From Candidatus Amulumruptor caecigallinarius (lineage in GTDB: Bacteria; Bacteroidota; Bacteroidia; Bacteroidales; Muribaculaceae), in the NCBI GenBank assembly GCA_944321825.1, contig CALUMU010000012.1:1-64000 (forward strand): 64,000 bases of DNA, read 5' to 3'. Positions 16,771 through 26,146 of this stretch are shown one piece after another. The translations under genes and the position numbers were made by a program. Positions within the stretch are counted from its first letter, which is position 1; each line of letters starts with the position of its first letter. The notes under the pieces were generated by a model. The model was not told the origin of the DNA, did not search any database, and saw only the letters and a list, made by a program, of their open reading frames with translations.

Positions 16771-18876
16771 ATGAAACATCTAATTTTCACACTAATGCTT
16801 GCGTCTGCAATGCTCGTTCAGGCGCAAGTCCAGACCAACGACAGTATAACCGAGAATGGCTCTACCTTCACTGTGAATCTTGGGGATGTGGTAGTGACAG
16901 CAACACGCGACATCCAGCGTCTAAGCAAGGGAGGACTGGTTACAAATGTCAATGGCACTTCTCTGAGCAATCTCGGCACGTGTTCAGATGTTATTTCTCA
17001 GCTTCCGGGTGTAATCTCAAATGAGGGCAACCTTGAAGTCCTGGGACGTGGTACACCTCAAATCTATATCAACGGGCGCAAACTCGTTGACAAGTCAGAA
17101 CTTGACCGACTTTCTTCCAAAGAAATCCAAAACGTGGAGGTAGTCTTTAACCCCGGTGCGAAATATGGAGCTGAGACAAAATCTGTCATTCTCATCAAGA
17201 CCATAAAGAAACAAGGGGATGGCATGAGTGGATCTTTGTCTGTGACAGGACGACAGGCGCATTACTTTTCGCCATCAGACAATCTCTTTCTCAACTACAG
17301 GACCGGAGGACTGGATATATTCGGCTCATTCAATTATGATAGTGCCCGACGTTACCAAAAGCAGCACAACCGAACCGCAATAAATTCTACATCCGATAAT
17401 TATCTCATAAATTCCGACATCTTGACCTACCCTAAGTCAAACACCTATCTGGCTAATATCGGGGCGAACTGGCAAATAAACAGCCGCCATTATGTTGGAG
17501 TCAAGTACGAATACAACGCAATGCCTGATTCCAAATCAAAATGGCTTACTGACGAAGCTGTTGCAAGAAATAATGTAGATGAAGACAGAATCCAATATGA
17601 GACAAATTGGCGAAGAAGCTCTGTTCCCGTCCATCTGGTGAATCTGTATTATCAGGGCAAAGTGAACGCCTTAAACATCACAATCAATAATGATTACTAC
17701 TCACGGAGGAACCATAACCGACAGTCAATTATTGAAAGCAGTATGATTGGTGGGGAAAGTGTTTTTGGAAGCAACAACCGTATCACAAGCTCAATGTTCG
17801 CTTCGAAAGGCACGGCGGAATATTCCTTTAAAGGTAATACGCTTGAGTTGGGATATGAGGTGACAGCGACAGAACGCAAGGATGTCTTTCTCAATGATGG
17901 AGACTATCTTCCCGATGCCAATGACAAGATAAAGGAAACAACTGGAGCCGGATTTGTTGCGGTGAACCTCCCAATCAGGAATGTAGAGCTTTACGCTGGA
18001 CTCAGGTATGAGCATACATCGTCCGACTACTATCAGAACGGTTTGTATGTCAAAGGTCAAAGCCGTAAATACGGAAGATTGTTCCCCAATGTTGATTTTA
18101 CATTCCCGATAGGAAAAGCTAAATTTACACTGTCATACGAAGCTAAGACCAAACGACCACTGTATAGCCAGTTGAGCAGCAGCATCCAATATGACGACTG
18201 TTTTACCTACGAGACAGGCAATCCTTTGCTTACATCTGAACAGATTCATAATGTATCTCTTGCCGGAATATACAAATGGGTATTTTTCAGCGCGACTTAT
18301 ACCTACGACAAAGACGCTATAATCAGCGTAATCCGGCCATATAAGCCCGATGCGCCTCAGAATATCATGACTTATGACAATTTCAATCATCTTTCAAAAT
18401 ATGATATTGTAGTATCATTGTCACCGAGGATTTCACGGTGGTCGCCAAGGCTGCGCTTAAACTTATCCGGCCAACATTTCTCTATGGAAACCAAAAATGG
18501 TATAAAAAAACTGAATACACCGATACTGTTTTTCAACTTCTTCAACAACGTTTCGCTGGGCAAAGGATTCAACGTAACCGGTGAGATTTCCGGGCGCACA
18601 CGTGGCGATATGGATGTTGTCACACTGAAACCATCATGGCAGGTAAATGTCGGAGCGTCCAAAAGCATTAAAAACTGGTTTTTCCAACTTCAAGCCACAG
18701 ATATATTCAAGACATCAAGAAGTTCGATGGTTACATACGGCACACAAATGACACTTGACAAATGGAATTACAGTGACACACAGGCTCTCCGTTTGATTAT
18801 CAGATACTCGTTCAACACAACAATGAGTAAATACAAAGGCAAAGGAGCAGGGGTCAAAGAAAGGAGTAGGCTATAA
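16771..18876 (+). CDS. TonB-dependent outer-membrane receptor (OMP_b-brl_3 type)
   Basis: The 701-residue protein has a clear signal peptide (LIFTLMLASAMLVQAQ). A short N-terminal segment precedes a plug-like domain (VVVTATRDIQRLS; CSDVISQLPGVI; PQIYINGRK; IQNVEVVFNPGAKYG, about 35-150). The rest alternates beta strands rich in aromatic ends and finishes with ALRLIIRYSFN. No carboxypeptidase-like front domain and no SusD partner is present, so it is not a classical Sus glycan locus; the substrate is unknown. Its own promoter and the preceding membrane regulator suggest regulated expression. The C-terminal residues (KGKGAGVKERSRL) are basic and short. Confidence 0.88.
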   Translation: MKHLIFTLMLASAMLVQAQVQTNDSITENGSTFTVNLGDVVVTATRDIQRLSKGGLVTNVNGTSLSNLGTCSDVISQLPGVISNEGNLEVLGRGTPQIYINGRKLVDKSELDRLSSKEIQNVEVVFNPGAKYGAETKSVILIKTIKKQGDGMSGSLSVTGRQAHYFSPSDNLFLNYRTGGLDIFGSFNYDSARRYQKQHNRTAINSTSDNYLINSDILTYPKSNTYLANIGANWQINSRHYVGVKYEYNAMPDSKSKWLTDEAVARNNVDEDRIQYETNWRRSSVPVHLVNLYYQGKVNALNITINNDYYSRRNHNRQSIIESSMIGGESVFGSNNRITSSMFASKGTAEYSFKGNTLELGYEVTATERKDVFLNDGDYLPDANDKIKETTGAGFVAVNLPIRNVELYAGLRYEHTSSDYYQNGLYVKGQSRKYGRLFPNVDFTFPIGKAKFTLSYEAKTKRPLYSQLSSSIQYDDCFTYETGNPLLTSEQIHNVSLAGIYKWVFFSATYTYDKDAIISVIRPYKPDAPQNIMTYDNFNHLSKYDIVVSLSPRISRWSPRLRLNLSGQHFSMETKNGIKKLNTPILFFNFFNNVSLGKGFNVTGEISGRTRGDMDVVTLKPSWQVNVGASKSIKNWFFQLQATDIFKTSRSSMVTYGTQMTLDKWNYSDTQALRLIIRYSFNTTMSKYKGKGAGVKERSRL

Positions 18877-18935
18877 TTCTGGGTGTTGCGCTACGCGCCG
18901 CGCTTTAGTGAATCAAACCCAAGGTTTTGACCAAA

Positions 18936-19036
18936 ACGCCTCACTCGAATTTGCGAGCTGTGTGAGGCGTGGCTGAACAAATCCGTTATGATGTCGGGAT
19001 TGGGCTGCTTGTATACGAGGGGTGACTAACGGATTT
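18936..19036. terminator. Inverted repeats between the convergent receptor and ClC genes
   Basis: First hairpin: ACGCCTCAC (18936-18944) pairs with GTGAGGCGT (18962-18970), with an inner CTCG/CGAG. Second inverted repeat: AAATCCGTTA (18979-18988) with TAACGGATTT (19027-19036), which continues into TTT. Lying between two convergent genes, they are suited to terminate transcription from both sides. Bases 18877-18935 hold nothing else recognisable. Confidence 0.55.
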
Positions 19037-19069
19037 TTGAACATCCGAAGTCAGCAAAGACTTATTCTT

Positions 19070-20881
19070 TTAGTCTTCGGAGTAGTGGCGCAGTACACGC
19101 CGGTAGGAGTTGAATATCTTGGATTTGCTGACGAAGCCGACGTATTTGCCGTTTTCGACCACGGGCAGGTTCCACGCGCCGGTCACGTCGAATTTTTTCA
19201 TCACAGATTCCATGCTTTCGCCTATCTCGATTTTTGCGGGCGGGGTGCTCATGAACTTGCTGACAAACATACGGCGATAGAGGTCGGGACGGAACATGAT
19301 GTTGCGGATTTCGTCCAACAGCACCACACCGATGAGGTCTGCATCGGCATTGATGACAGGGTAGAGGTTGCGGTTGCTTTGGGAGATGACCTCCACCATC
19401 TGCTTCAGGCTCATGTCGGGCGTTACGGTTTTGAAATCCGTTTCGATTACATTGTCTACTTTGAGCAGTGTGAGCACAGCCTTGTCTTTATGGTGTGTCA
19501 GCAGTTCGCCGCGTTGGGCCAGTCGCATGGTGTATATGCTGTATGGCTCGAAAAATTTAATGGTGAAGTATGACAGGGCAGAGACTATCAGCAGGGGGAG
19601 AAATAGGTCGTATCCCCCGGTTAGTTCGGCGGTGAGGAAGATGCCCATCAGTGGTGCATGCATTACCCCGGCCATTACCCCGGCCATGCCCATAAGAGCG
19701 AAGTTTTTCAGCGACAGATCCAGCCCGAAAGCCGTATTCGTCACGAATGCGAACAGGAAGCCGGTAAGGCATCCGACAAACAAAGACGGGGCGAATGTGC
19801 CTCCGACACCGCCACCTCCTGTAGTAGCCGAAGTGGCAAATGCCTTGGTAAGGATTACGAGTGCCACAAATATTACCACATACCAAACGTCGCCACGGTC
19901 GGAATAGAAGATGGACCCGTTGACGATGATTGACGGATCGCCGCTGAGCAGGCTGGTTATGGCATCGTATCCTTCGCCGTACAGGGGCGGAAACAAGAAT
20001 ATAAGCAGGGCGACTGACAGGCTGCCTATCACCGGTTTGTACCAGACATGCTTCAGTTTGCTGAAAAAGTTTTCGACCATGTTGACCACTCGGGTGAAGT
20101 ACAGCGACATCAGTCCGCAGAACACACCTAACAGGCACACATACGGTATGCGGGGCATCATGAACGGCTCGCTCTGCATGAAGAAAAATTCAAAATCGTA
20201 GCCGGTGAATATGTAAGCCACTGTGGCTGCTGTGATTGACGCAATAAGAAGAGGCATGACAGACACCGTAGTAAGGTCGATCATCAGCACTTCAAGGGTG
20301 AAAAGCATCCCGGCTATCGGAGCTTTGAAGATGCCGGCTATTCCCGCTGCCGCTCCGCATCCGACCAATATCATCAGGATGCGTGGCGACAGCCTGAACA
20401 GCTGTCCGAGGTTGGAGCCTATTGCCGCTCCCGTGTAGACTATCGGGCCCTCGGCTCCTACCGAACCTCCGCACCCTATGGTCAGCGACGAGGCGACGAG
20501 CGAGGAGTACATGTTGTGCTTCTTCAGGCGGCTTTTGTTCTGTGATATCGCATATAAAACCCGGGTTACCCCATGCCCGATATTGTCTTTTACTATGTAT
20601 TTAACAAAGAGCATGGTCAGGAATATGCCTATGACGGGATATATCAGATATGTGTAGTTGGCTCCTGCGATGTTGATGTGGGAATTTACAAAAGACGATA
20701 TGAAATGTATCAATGCCTTCAGCAGTAGTGCAGCGAGGCCGGAAAACAGCCCTACGACCAATGCGACTATGACTACGAATGTTTTTTCCTTGACATGGCG
20801 TTGTCTCCACATCAGGAATGCGTTGAGCGAGATTTGCAAAGGTCTGCTGCTTTTGTAGAGTATATTAGCGATTTTTTTCAT
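19070..20881 (-). CDS. ClC-family chloride channel/transporter with CBS domains
   Basis: The 603-residue protein has the ClC membrane core (about 25-430) with GCGGSVGAEGP carrying the gating-glutamate motif, GIAGIFKAPIAGMLFTLEV, and GGGGVGGTFAPSLFVG. Two cytosolic CBS repeats follow (VIETDFKTVTPDMSL and FMSTPPAKIEIGESM, about 450-590). The first filter motif reads GHGVT instead of the classical GSGIP. The position of the internal proton glutamate of ClC-ec1 is Val (LEVL instead of IEEM). The ATG at 20881 overlaps the upstream stop as ATGA and is preferred over an ORF extending 34 codons further. Confidence 0.92.
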   Translation of the reverse strand: MKKIANILYKSSRPLQISLNAFLMWRQRHVKEKTFVVIVALVVGLFSGLAALLLKALIHFISSFVNSHINIAGANYTYLIYPVIGIFLTMLFVKYIVKDNIGHGVTRVLYAISQNKSRLKKHNMYSSLVASSLTIGCGGSVGAEGPIVYTGAAIGSNLGQLFRLSPRILMILVGCGAAAGIAGIFKAPIAGMLFTLEVLMIDLTTVSVMPLLIASITAATVAYIFTGYDFEFFFMQSEPFMMPRIPYVCLLGVFCGLMSLYFTRVVNMVENFFSKLKHVWYKPVIGSLSVALLIFLFPPLYGEGYDAITSLLSGDPSIIVNGSIFYSDRGDVWYVVIFVALVILTKAFATSATTGGGGVGGTFAPSLFVGCLTGFLFAFVTNTAFGLDLSLKNFALMGMAGVMAGVMHAPLMGIFLTAELTGGYDLFLPLLIVSALSYFTIKFFEPYSIYTMRLAQRGELLTHHKDKAVLTLLKVDNVIETDFKTVTPDMSLKQMVEVISQSNRNLYPVINADADLIGVVLLDEIRNIMFRPDLYRRMFVSKFMSTPPAKIEIGESMESVMKKFDVTGAWNLPVVENGKYVGFVSKSKIFNSYRRVLRHYSED

Positions 20882-21756
20882 CTTTCTACTGTTATAAGCG
20901 GAGTGTCGCCTATCCGGGAAGCCATGACATTGTAGGAGCTGGCTGCGGATCCTATGATGACATGGCAGCGCGAGAGCATCCACATCTCTGCTGCGGCTTC
21001 AAGCATTCCGCTGACAGTCTTGCGTGTGGCAGGTTGTGACGATGTGACTACGTTGGCAAATTCGTGTCTGAACATCTTTTTTACTTTTTCGTCATCTGTG
21101 GCGAGATATAACATGCTCGGGCTGCTGGCTCGTTGTATTTCTGATTTGACAACGGCTACTATATCTTTGAGAGGAGAGCGACGTATGGCTTCCTTGTTGT
21201 CGGTTCGTCTCACATGTACGCCTATTCGGTGACATGCAGGATTCATAAGCCCTTCTTTGCCATCGACCATTTCACGCACCAATGCCGAAGGGCGGAATAT
21301 CGACCTGATTATCTCGGGAGGCGCATATCCGATTTCCTGGGCTGATGTGATGACAAGATGCCGGATTGCGGGTGACATGGCTTGCCTGAAGATGTCAAGT
21401 TCGATATTCTCAAACTGTTCATGTCCCTCGCTTGCTCCCGGGAGGTCTTCAGGGTTTATATAGACGCAGCCTTTTACGAGCTTTCGCCATGTGCGGGGGA
21501 TACTTGAAATATATCCGTTGCATAAAGCAGGTGTCTGGTAGTGCAGTCTGAATTGACGGGGACTGGTGTTGCTCCACTGCACATGCAAGGGTTTCATGTC
21601 AAACAGCACCTCAAGCTGGGCCCGGCAATCCCGTGTGACAGGCCATAGGATTTCAAGCTCGCGCTTCGAGCGTGCCGCCATCACGTATGCTCCGGCTATG
21701 GCACGCATACGGTTGGCCAGCCCGCTGTGAGGCACGATGGTTAGTTTCTTTGACAT
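20878..21756 (-). CDS. Putative glycosyltransferase, fucosyltransferase-like
   Basis: The 292-residue soluble protein starts with KLTIVPHSGLANRMRAIAGAY, typical of enzymes that bind nucleotide sugars in the GT11 and O-fucosyltransferase group. In the middle it has IGVHVRRTDNKEA, resembling their HxRR(G/T)D motif. A C-terminal segment MLSRCHVIIGSAASSYNVMAS matches the family's S-x-FS-like motif. The acceptor is unknown; no polysaccharide locus surrounds it. The start at 21756 is chosen because 31 upstream codons read as non-coding and overlap a TAATTTTG box. It is translationally coupled (ATGA) to the ClC gene. Confidence 0.75.
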   Translation of the reverse strand: MSKKLTIVPHSGLANRMRAIAGAYVMAARSKRELEILWPVTRDCRAQLEVLFDMKPLHVQWSNTSPRQFRLHYQTPALCNGYISSIPRTWRKLVKGCVYINPEDLPGASEGHEQFENIELDIFRQAMSPAIRHLVITSAQEIGYAPPEIIRSIFRPSALVREMVDGKEGLMNPACHRIGVHVRRTDNKEAIRRSPLKDIVAVVKSEIQRASSPSMLYLATDDEKVKKMFRHEFANVVTSSQPATRKTVSGMLEAAAEMWMLSRCHVIIGSAASSYNVMASRIGDTPLITVER

Positions 21757-21779
21757 GCTGGTTTCGGATATTACACCTA

Positions 21780-21787
21780 CAAAATTA
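21780..21787 (-). promoter_or_regulatory. -7 box of the glycosyltransferase/ClC operon (TAATTTTG)
   Basis: A perfect TAnnTTTG on the minus strand, 23 nt before the chosen ATG at 21756. No clear -33 TTG is present at the usual distance. Confidence 0.55.
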
Positions 21788-21819
21788 ATGATTTCAATGC
21801 GAATTAGTGAAAAAATCGC

Positions 21820-21827
21820 TAAATTTG
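21820..21827 (+). promoter_or_regulatory. -7 box of glyS (TAAATTTG)
   Basis: A perfect TAnnTTTG on the plus strand, divergent from the glycosyltransferase box 33 bp away. It would give glyS a leader of about 85 nt. The -33 element is not obvious. Confidence 0.55.
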
Positions 21828-21919
21828 CACGGATTGTTATATGGCGCATACTGTAATAATCTGATTTTAAACTTGTATATAATCATCTATTCAACAATAT
21901 CATACAGTTAAGACACAAG

Positions 21920-23464
21920 ATGGCACAGCAAGACGAAGTGTTCAAGAAGATAGTATCTCATGCCAAGGAATACGGCTTTGTGTTCCAATCCAGCGAGATA
22001 TATGACGGCCTTTCGGCTGTATATGATTACGGTCAGAACGGCGTGGAGCTAAAGAACAATATCAAGCGTTACTGGTGGGACGCGATGACTCTGCTGCATG
22101 AAAATATAGTGGGCATCGACTCTGCCATCTTCATGCACCCTACCATTTGGAAGGCTTCGGGCCATGTGGATGCGTTCAATGACCCATTGATAGATAACCG
22201 TGACTCCAAGAAGCGTTACCGTGCCGACGTGCTTATCGAGGACGAACTCGCTAAGATGGATGAGAAGGTGGAAAAAGAGGTGGCCAAGGCGCGTAAGCGT
22301 TTCGGCGACACGTTCGATGAAGCCCTTTTCCGCGAGACCAATCCCCGTGTCGCTGAGATCAAGGCAAAGCGTGATGCTCTGCACGAACGTTTCAGCAATG
22401 CTCTTAACGAAAACAATCTTGAGGAGCTGCGTCAGATAATCATCGACCAGGAAATCGTGGATCCTATTTCCGGCACGAAGAACTGGACCGAGGTGCGTCA
22501 GTTCAACCTCATGTTCAAGACAGAGATGGGCAGCACGGCCGACGGCGCGATGACCGTATATCTGCGCCCCGAGACCGCCCAAGGTATATTTGTCAACTAC
22601 CTTAACGTGCAGAAGACCGGACGTATGCGCATACCTTTCGGTATCGCCCAGATAGGCAAGGCTTTCCGCAACGAGATTGTGGCTCGTCAGTTCATATTCC
22701 GTATGCGTGAGTTCGAGCAGATGGAGATGCAGTTTTTCGTCCGCCCCGGTCAGGAACTCGAGTGGTTCAAGAAGTGGAAAGAGACACGCTTGCAGTGGCA
22801 CAAGGCACTCGGCCTCGGAGATGACAAATACCGCTACCACGACCATGACAAGCTCGCCCACTATGCTAATGCTGCCACTGACATAGAGTTTGAGATGCCT
22901 TTTGGCTTCAAGGAAGTAGAGGGTATTCACTCCCGTACTAACTTTGACCTCTCACAGCATGAGAAGTTCTCGGGTAAGAAAATACAGTATTTCGACCCTG
23001 AACTTAACGAAAGCTACACTCCTTATGTGATTGAAACTTCCATTGGTGTTGACCGCATGTTCCTGTCAGTGCTCTGTTCAAGCTATGAAGAACAGCCTCT
23101 GGAAGGCGGTGACAGCCGTGTCGTGCTGCATCTGCCCGCACCTCTGGCTCCTGTGAAGTGTGCTGTTATGCCCCTTGTCCGCAAGGACGGTCTGCCCGAC
23201 AAGGCTCGTGAGATTGTAAACGACCTCAAGTTTGACTTTGCCACCCATTATGAGGAGAAGGATTCTATCGGTAAGCGTTACCGCCGTCAGGATGCCATCG
23301 GCACACCTTTCTGCATCACCGTTGATCATCAGACGCTTGAGGATAATACGGTCACTCTGCGTGAGCGTGACTCCATGGAGCAGACTCGTGTCAAAGTCGA
23401 GAATCTCCATAAGCTTATCCATGACCGCGTAAGCATCACTTCATTGCTCCGCAAGCTTGCTTGA
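21920..23464 (+). CDS. glyS: Glycyl-tRNA synthetase, class II homodimer type
   Basis: The 514-residue protein is of the alpha2 type (bacterial/eukaryotic-like), not the alpha2beta2 enzyme of E. coli. Visible class II elements include motif 2 around FRNEIVARQFIFRMREFEQMEMQFF and motif 3 with GVDRMFLSVL. RPETAQGIFVNY is typical of GlyRS, and the C-terminal anticodon-binding domain begins near VLHLPAPLAPVKCAVMPL. It charges tRNA-Gly in the cytosol. The start MAQQDEVFKKIVSHAKEYGFVF matches the family N terminus. Confidence 0.97.
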   Translation: MAQQDEVFKKIVSHAKEYGFVFQSSEIYDGLSAVYDYGQNGVELKNNIKRYWWDAMTLLHENIVGIDSAIFMHPTIWKASGHVDAFNDPLIDNRDSKKRYRADVLIEDELAKMDEKVEKEVAKARKRFGDTFDEALFRETNPRVAEIKAKRDALHERFSNALNENNLEELRQIIIDQEIVDPISGTKNWTEVRQFNLMFKTEMGSTADGAMTVYLRPETAQGIFVNYLNVQKTGRMRIPFGIAQIGKAFRNEIVARQFIFRMREFEQMEMQFFVRPGQELEWFKKWKETRLQWHKALGLGDDKYRYHDHDKLAHYANAATDIEFEMPFGFKEVEGIHSRTNFDLSQHEKFSGKKIQYFDPELNESYTPYVIETSIGVDRMFLSVLCSSYEEQPLEGGDSRVVLHLPAPLAPVKCAVMPLVRKDGLPDKAREIVNDLKFDFATHYEEKDSIGKRYRRQDAIGTPFCITVDHQTLEDNTVTLRERDSMEQTRVKVENLHKLIHDRVSITSLLRKLA

Positions 23465-23517
23465 AGGAGTCTGTAGCATATGATATTGATTTAATATAAA
23501 ATCTGAAATTGTAATTT

Positions 23518-24102
23518 ATGAAAATACGTAACATAATCGCGCTATGCGTCGCTGCTGTGATGATGTCTTCGCTACAGTCGTGTAATTACAACACTATTGT
23601 AGAGCAGCAAAACGGTGTGGATCAGTCATGGGCTGAGGTAGAAAACCAGTATCAGCGTCGTCTTGACCTCATACCAAATCTCGTCAATACTGTCAAAGGG
23701 TATGCTTCGCATGAGAGCCAGACCCTTGAAAATGTGACCAAAGCCCGTGCGGCTGCGACCTCCATCACTATCGACCCGGCTAATCTCAATGAAGAAACGT
23801 TGGCTAAATATCAGCAGGTTCAGGGCGAATTGTCAAGCGCACTTAAGAGTCTGCTTGCTGTGACCGAGGCATATCCCGATCTGAAGGCAAATGAGAATTT
23901 CCGCGATTTGCAGGCTCAGCTTGAAGGTACAGAGAACCGTATAACCACAGCCCGAAGCCGTTACACAGAGGCTGTCAATACTTATAATGTGACTATCAAG
24001 AAATTTCCGACTAATATATATGCTTCATGGTTTGGTTTTACTCCCAAGCCGCAGTTTAAGGCAGAGGCAGGTGCGGAGCGGGCTCCCGAAGTTAAATTCT
24101 GA
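23518..24102 (+). CDS. LemA family lipoprotein
   Basis: The 194-residue protein has a lipoprotein signal (AAVMMSSLQSCNY; Cys near residue 22). The LemA helical core follows: QQNGVDQSWAEVENQYQRR, LDLIPNLVNTVKGYASHE, and a C-terminal YNVTIKKFPTNIYASWFGF. LemA proteins are anchored in the envelope and their biochemical role is unresolved. In most genomes lemA precedes a TPM-domain gene; here the next gene, overlapping as TGATG, encodes an FKBP lipoprotein instead. Confidence 0.93.
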   Translation: MKIRNIIALCVAAVMMSSLQSCNYNTIVEQQNGVDQSWAEVENQYQRRLDLIPNLVNTVKGYASHESQTLENVTKARAAATSITIDPANLNEETLAKYQQVQGELSSALKSLLAVTEAYPDLKANENFRDLQAQLEGTENRITTARSRYTEAVNTYNVTIKKFPTNIYASWFGFTPKPQFKAEAGAERAPEVKF

Positions 24103-24659
24103 TGAAACATAACAGTATCATAAAGTTGTCGGCATTGGCCGTTGTCGCATTGGGCTTGTTTAGCTGCAGCCCTGGCAATGACAGTGATAATAACGACAAT
24201 ATCGATTGGGATTGGCTCACTCTCAATGAGAACTATTATGCCAATGCGGCTCTTGAGACAGATTCGGATGGCAACCTGTTCTATGAGAAAATAGTGCCGG
24301 AATGGAATGAAGGAGCAAGCATCCTCATGCATTTCTATAATGACAGGTCTTTGACTGCCGGCAATCTGCAGCCCTACCTGACAAGTACGGTGAGTGCCAA
24401 GTATGAGCTTAGTCTTGCTGACGGTACGGCGGTGGAAAATTCATATGCCAATACCGACAGCGTATTGACCACTAAAGTGTCAGGACTCGTCGAAGGATGG
24501 GCTATAGCATTGACCAATATGCATGTAGGTGACAGCGTGAAGGTGGTCATACCTGCGGCACAAGGATATGGTGCTTATTCGAGCGGGGCAGTACCGGCCT
24601 ACTCGACCTTGATATTCAATATCAAACTGGTCGATGTGCCGGCTTATGAGGTACCTTAA
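24102..24659 (+). CDS. FKBP-type peptidyl-prolyl isomerase lipoprotein
   Basis: The 185-residue protein has a lipoprotein signal (LAVVALGLFSCSPGN) and an Asp/Asn-rich linker. An FKBP domain follows (about 85-180: VSAKYELSLADGTAVENSY, GWAIALTNMHVGDSVKVVIPAAQGYG, AVPAYSTLIFNIKLVDV). It would accelerate proline isomerisation during protein folding in the envelope. Its ATG overlaps the lemA stop, and the kinase gene starts 11 bp after it, so it sits in the lemA-kinase-MurU operon. Confidence 0.9.
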   Translation: MKHNSIIKLSALAVVALGLFSCSPGNDSDNNDNIDWDWLTLNENYYANAALETDSDGNLFYEKIVPEWNEGASILMHFYNDRSLTAGNLQPYLTSTVSAKYELSLADGTAVENSYANTDSVLTTKVSGLVEGWAIALTNMHVGDSVKVVIPAAQGYGAYSSGAVPAYSTLIFNIKLVDVPAYEVP

Positions 24660-24670
24660 TCCCGAATGTA

Positions 24671-26128
24671 ATGGATGACAAAGTCAGTTTGTTTTCTGGC
24701 TTGATAGGTTCGGGGACGATTGAATTGTCGCCTTTAGCCGAGTCGGGAAGCAACCGTAAATACTACAGGCTCAAAGACCTCTCTGCCGGCAGGGAGGTCA
24801 TTGCTGTCTATAATGAGGATGTGCGCGAAAATGAAGCCTTTATTAATCTTGACAAAGCGTTGGCTTCATGTGGAGTCAGAGTACCGCATGTGATAGCGGT
24901 ATCTGCCGACAGGATGGCTTATCTGCAAGAGGACCTCGGCAACACGTCTCTGTACGATGTGATTAGTCGGTGTAAGGCCAATCCTGCAGAAGTGGAGTCC
25001 GCAAGGTTGCTGTCATCGTTACTTGACGATTGTATGCGTCAGCTCGCACGTATTCACTGGGTGGCTTCGCCATCCATAGATTTCAGTCGCTGTTATCCTG
25101 TAGGGAGCATGACTGCGCGTGACATTCTGTGGGATTTGAATTACTGCAAGTACTGCTTTTTTAGGCCGGTATATGCCGAATTTGACGAATCCCGCTTGCA
25201 GGATGATTTTGACAAGCTCTGTCAGCGTATGCTTGAAGCTATCGGTATGCAGCCTTCGAGAGTGTTCATGTACCGTGACTTCCAGTCGCGCAATGTCATG
25301 GTCAAGGACGGTGCGGCATGGTTCATCGACTTTCAAGGAGGCCGCGCCGGGTTGTTCCTTTATGATGTCGTGTCGTTTTTATGGCAGGGAAGGGCAGGAT
25401 TTTCTGCTGACGAAAGATTGCGGTTGGTTGACGTGTACTTTGACGAAGCGGCAAGGATTATGCCGGAGATTGACCGTAGTAGGTTTGTAGACTTGTTGCC
25501 CGAGGTCGTATTGTTCCGCTCGCTTCAAGTTCTTGGAACATATGGTTTTAGAGGCCTTTATGAAAGGAAAAAGACATTCCAGTCAAGCATCCCTGCTGTG
25601 TTGCGCAATATCATGGACATCTCTGACAGTATTTCAGACCGCTATCCTGAGATTGTATCGGTGGTAAGACGTTTGGAACACAAATATGATGTATCGGCGG
25701 TCGTAGACACCGATACATTTGACGGCCTGACTGTGACTGTAAGCAGCTTTTCATATAAGAAAGGTTATCCGGAGGATACGAGCGGAAATGGCGGTGGCTT
25801 CGTATTTGACTGCCGTGCCATTCATAATCCGGGGCGATATGATGAGTACAAGCAGTTGACAGGTATGGATGCGCCCGTAAGGCAGTTTCTGGAAAAAGAC
25901 GGAGAGATTTTGCCGTTTATCGAGCATGTAAAAGCTCTTGTCGGGCAGTCTGTCGACAGGTATGTCAAGCGGAGCTTTAAATCTCTGTGTGTCTCATTCG
26001 GATGTACCGGGGGACAACATCGTTCTGTCTATTCTGCCGAGGTCATAGCCGATTGGCTCAGCAAGCGTGGAGATGTCAGGGTGCATCTGATTCACCGCGA
26101 ACAAGGAGTTGACCGTTATCTGAACTGA
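24671..26128 (+). CDS. AmgK-like sugar kinase fused to a RapZ C-terminal domain
   Basis: Residues 1 to about 330 form an aminoglycoside-phosphotransferase-like kinase. YRDFQSRNVMV (about 200-210) is the catalytic loop and WFIDFQGGRAG the metal-binding DFG-equivalent. Residues about 350-485 match the RapZ C-terminal domain: VSSFSYKKGYP, GGGFVFDCRAIHNPG, LTGMDAPVRQFL and the hallmark GCTGGQHRSVYSAE. The RapZ N-terminal P-loop ATPase is absent. AmgK phosphorylates MurNAc/GlcNAc at C1 in cell-wall recycling, and its usual partner MurU is encoded 18 bp downstream. RapZ's C-terminal domain senses glucosamine-6-phosphate in E. coli. That this fusion couples kinase activity to amino-sugar sensing is inference. 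Confidence 0.85.
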   Translation: MDDKVSLFSGLIGSGTIELSPLAESGSNRKYYRLKDLSAGREVIAVYNEDVRENEAFINLDKALASCGVRVPHVIAVSADRMAYLQEDLGNTSLYDVISRCKANPAEVESARLLSSLLDDCMRQLARIHWVASPSIDFSRCYPVGSMTARDILWDLNYCKYCFFRPVYAEFDESRLQDDFDKLCQRMLEAIGMQPSRVFMYRDFQSRNVMVKDGAAWFIDFQGGRAGLFLYDVVSFLWQGRAGFSADERLRLVDVYFDEAARIMPEIDRSRFVDLLPEVVLFRSLQVLGTYGFRGLYERKKTFQSSIPAVLRNIMDISDSISDRYPEIVSVVRRLEHKYDVSAVVDTDTFDGLTVTVSSFSYKKGYPEDTSGNGGGFVFDCRAIHNPGRYDEYKQLTGMDAPVRQFLEKDGEILPFIEHVKALVGQSVDRYVKRSFKSLCVSFGCTGGQHRSVYSAEVIADWLSKRGDVRVHLIHREQGVDRYLN

Positions 26129-26146
26129 TTAAGCAGTTTCTTAGCA

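Noticed and set aside
18877-19069. Inverted repeats as ends of an insertion sequence
   Set aside because: The repeats are only 9-10 bp with a short spacer, no transposase or target duplication is visible, and they sit between convergent genes where terminators are expected.
22049-22930. Long minus-strand ORF (293 codons) inside glyS
   Set aside because: It lies antisense to a full-length, motif-complete glycyl-tRNA synthetase. Long antisense frames are common in genes of this codon usage.
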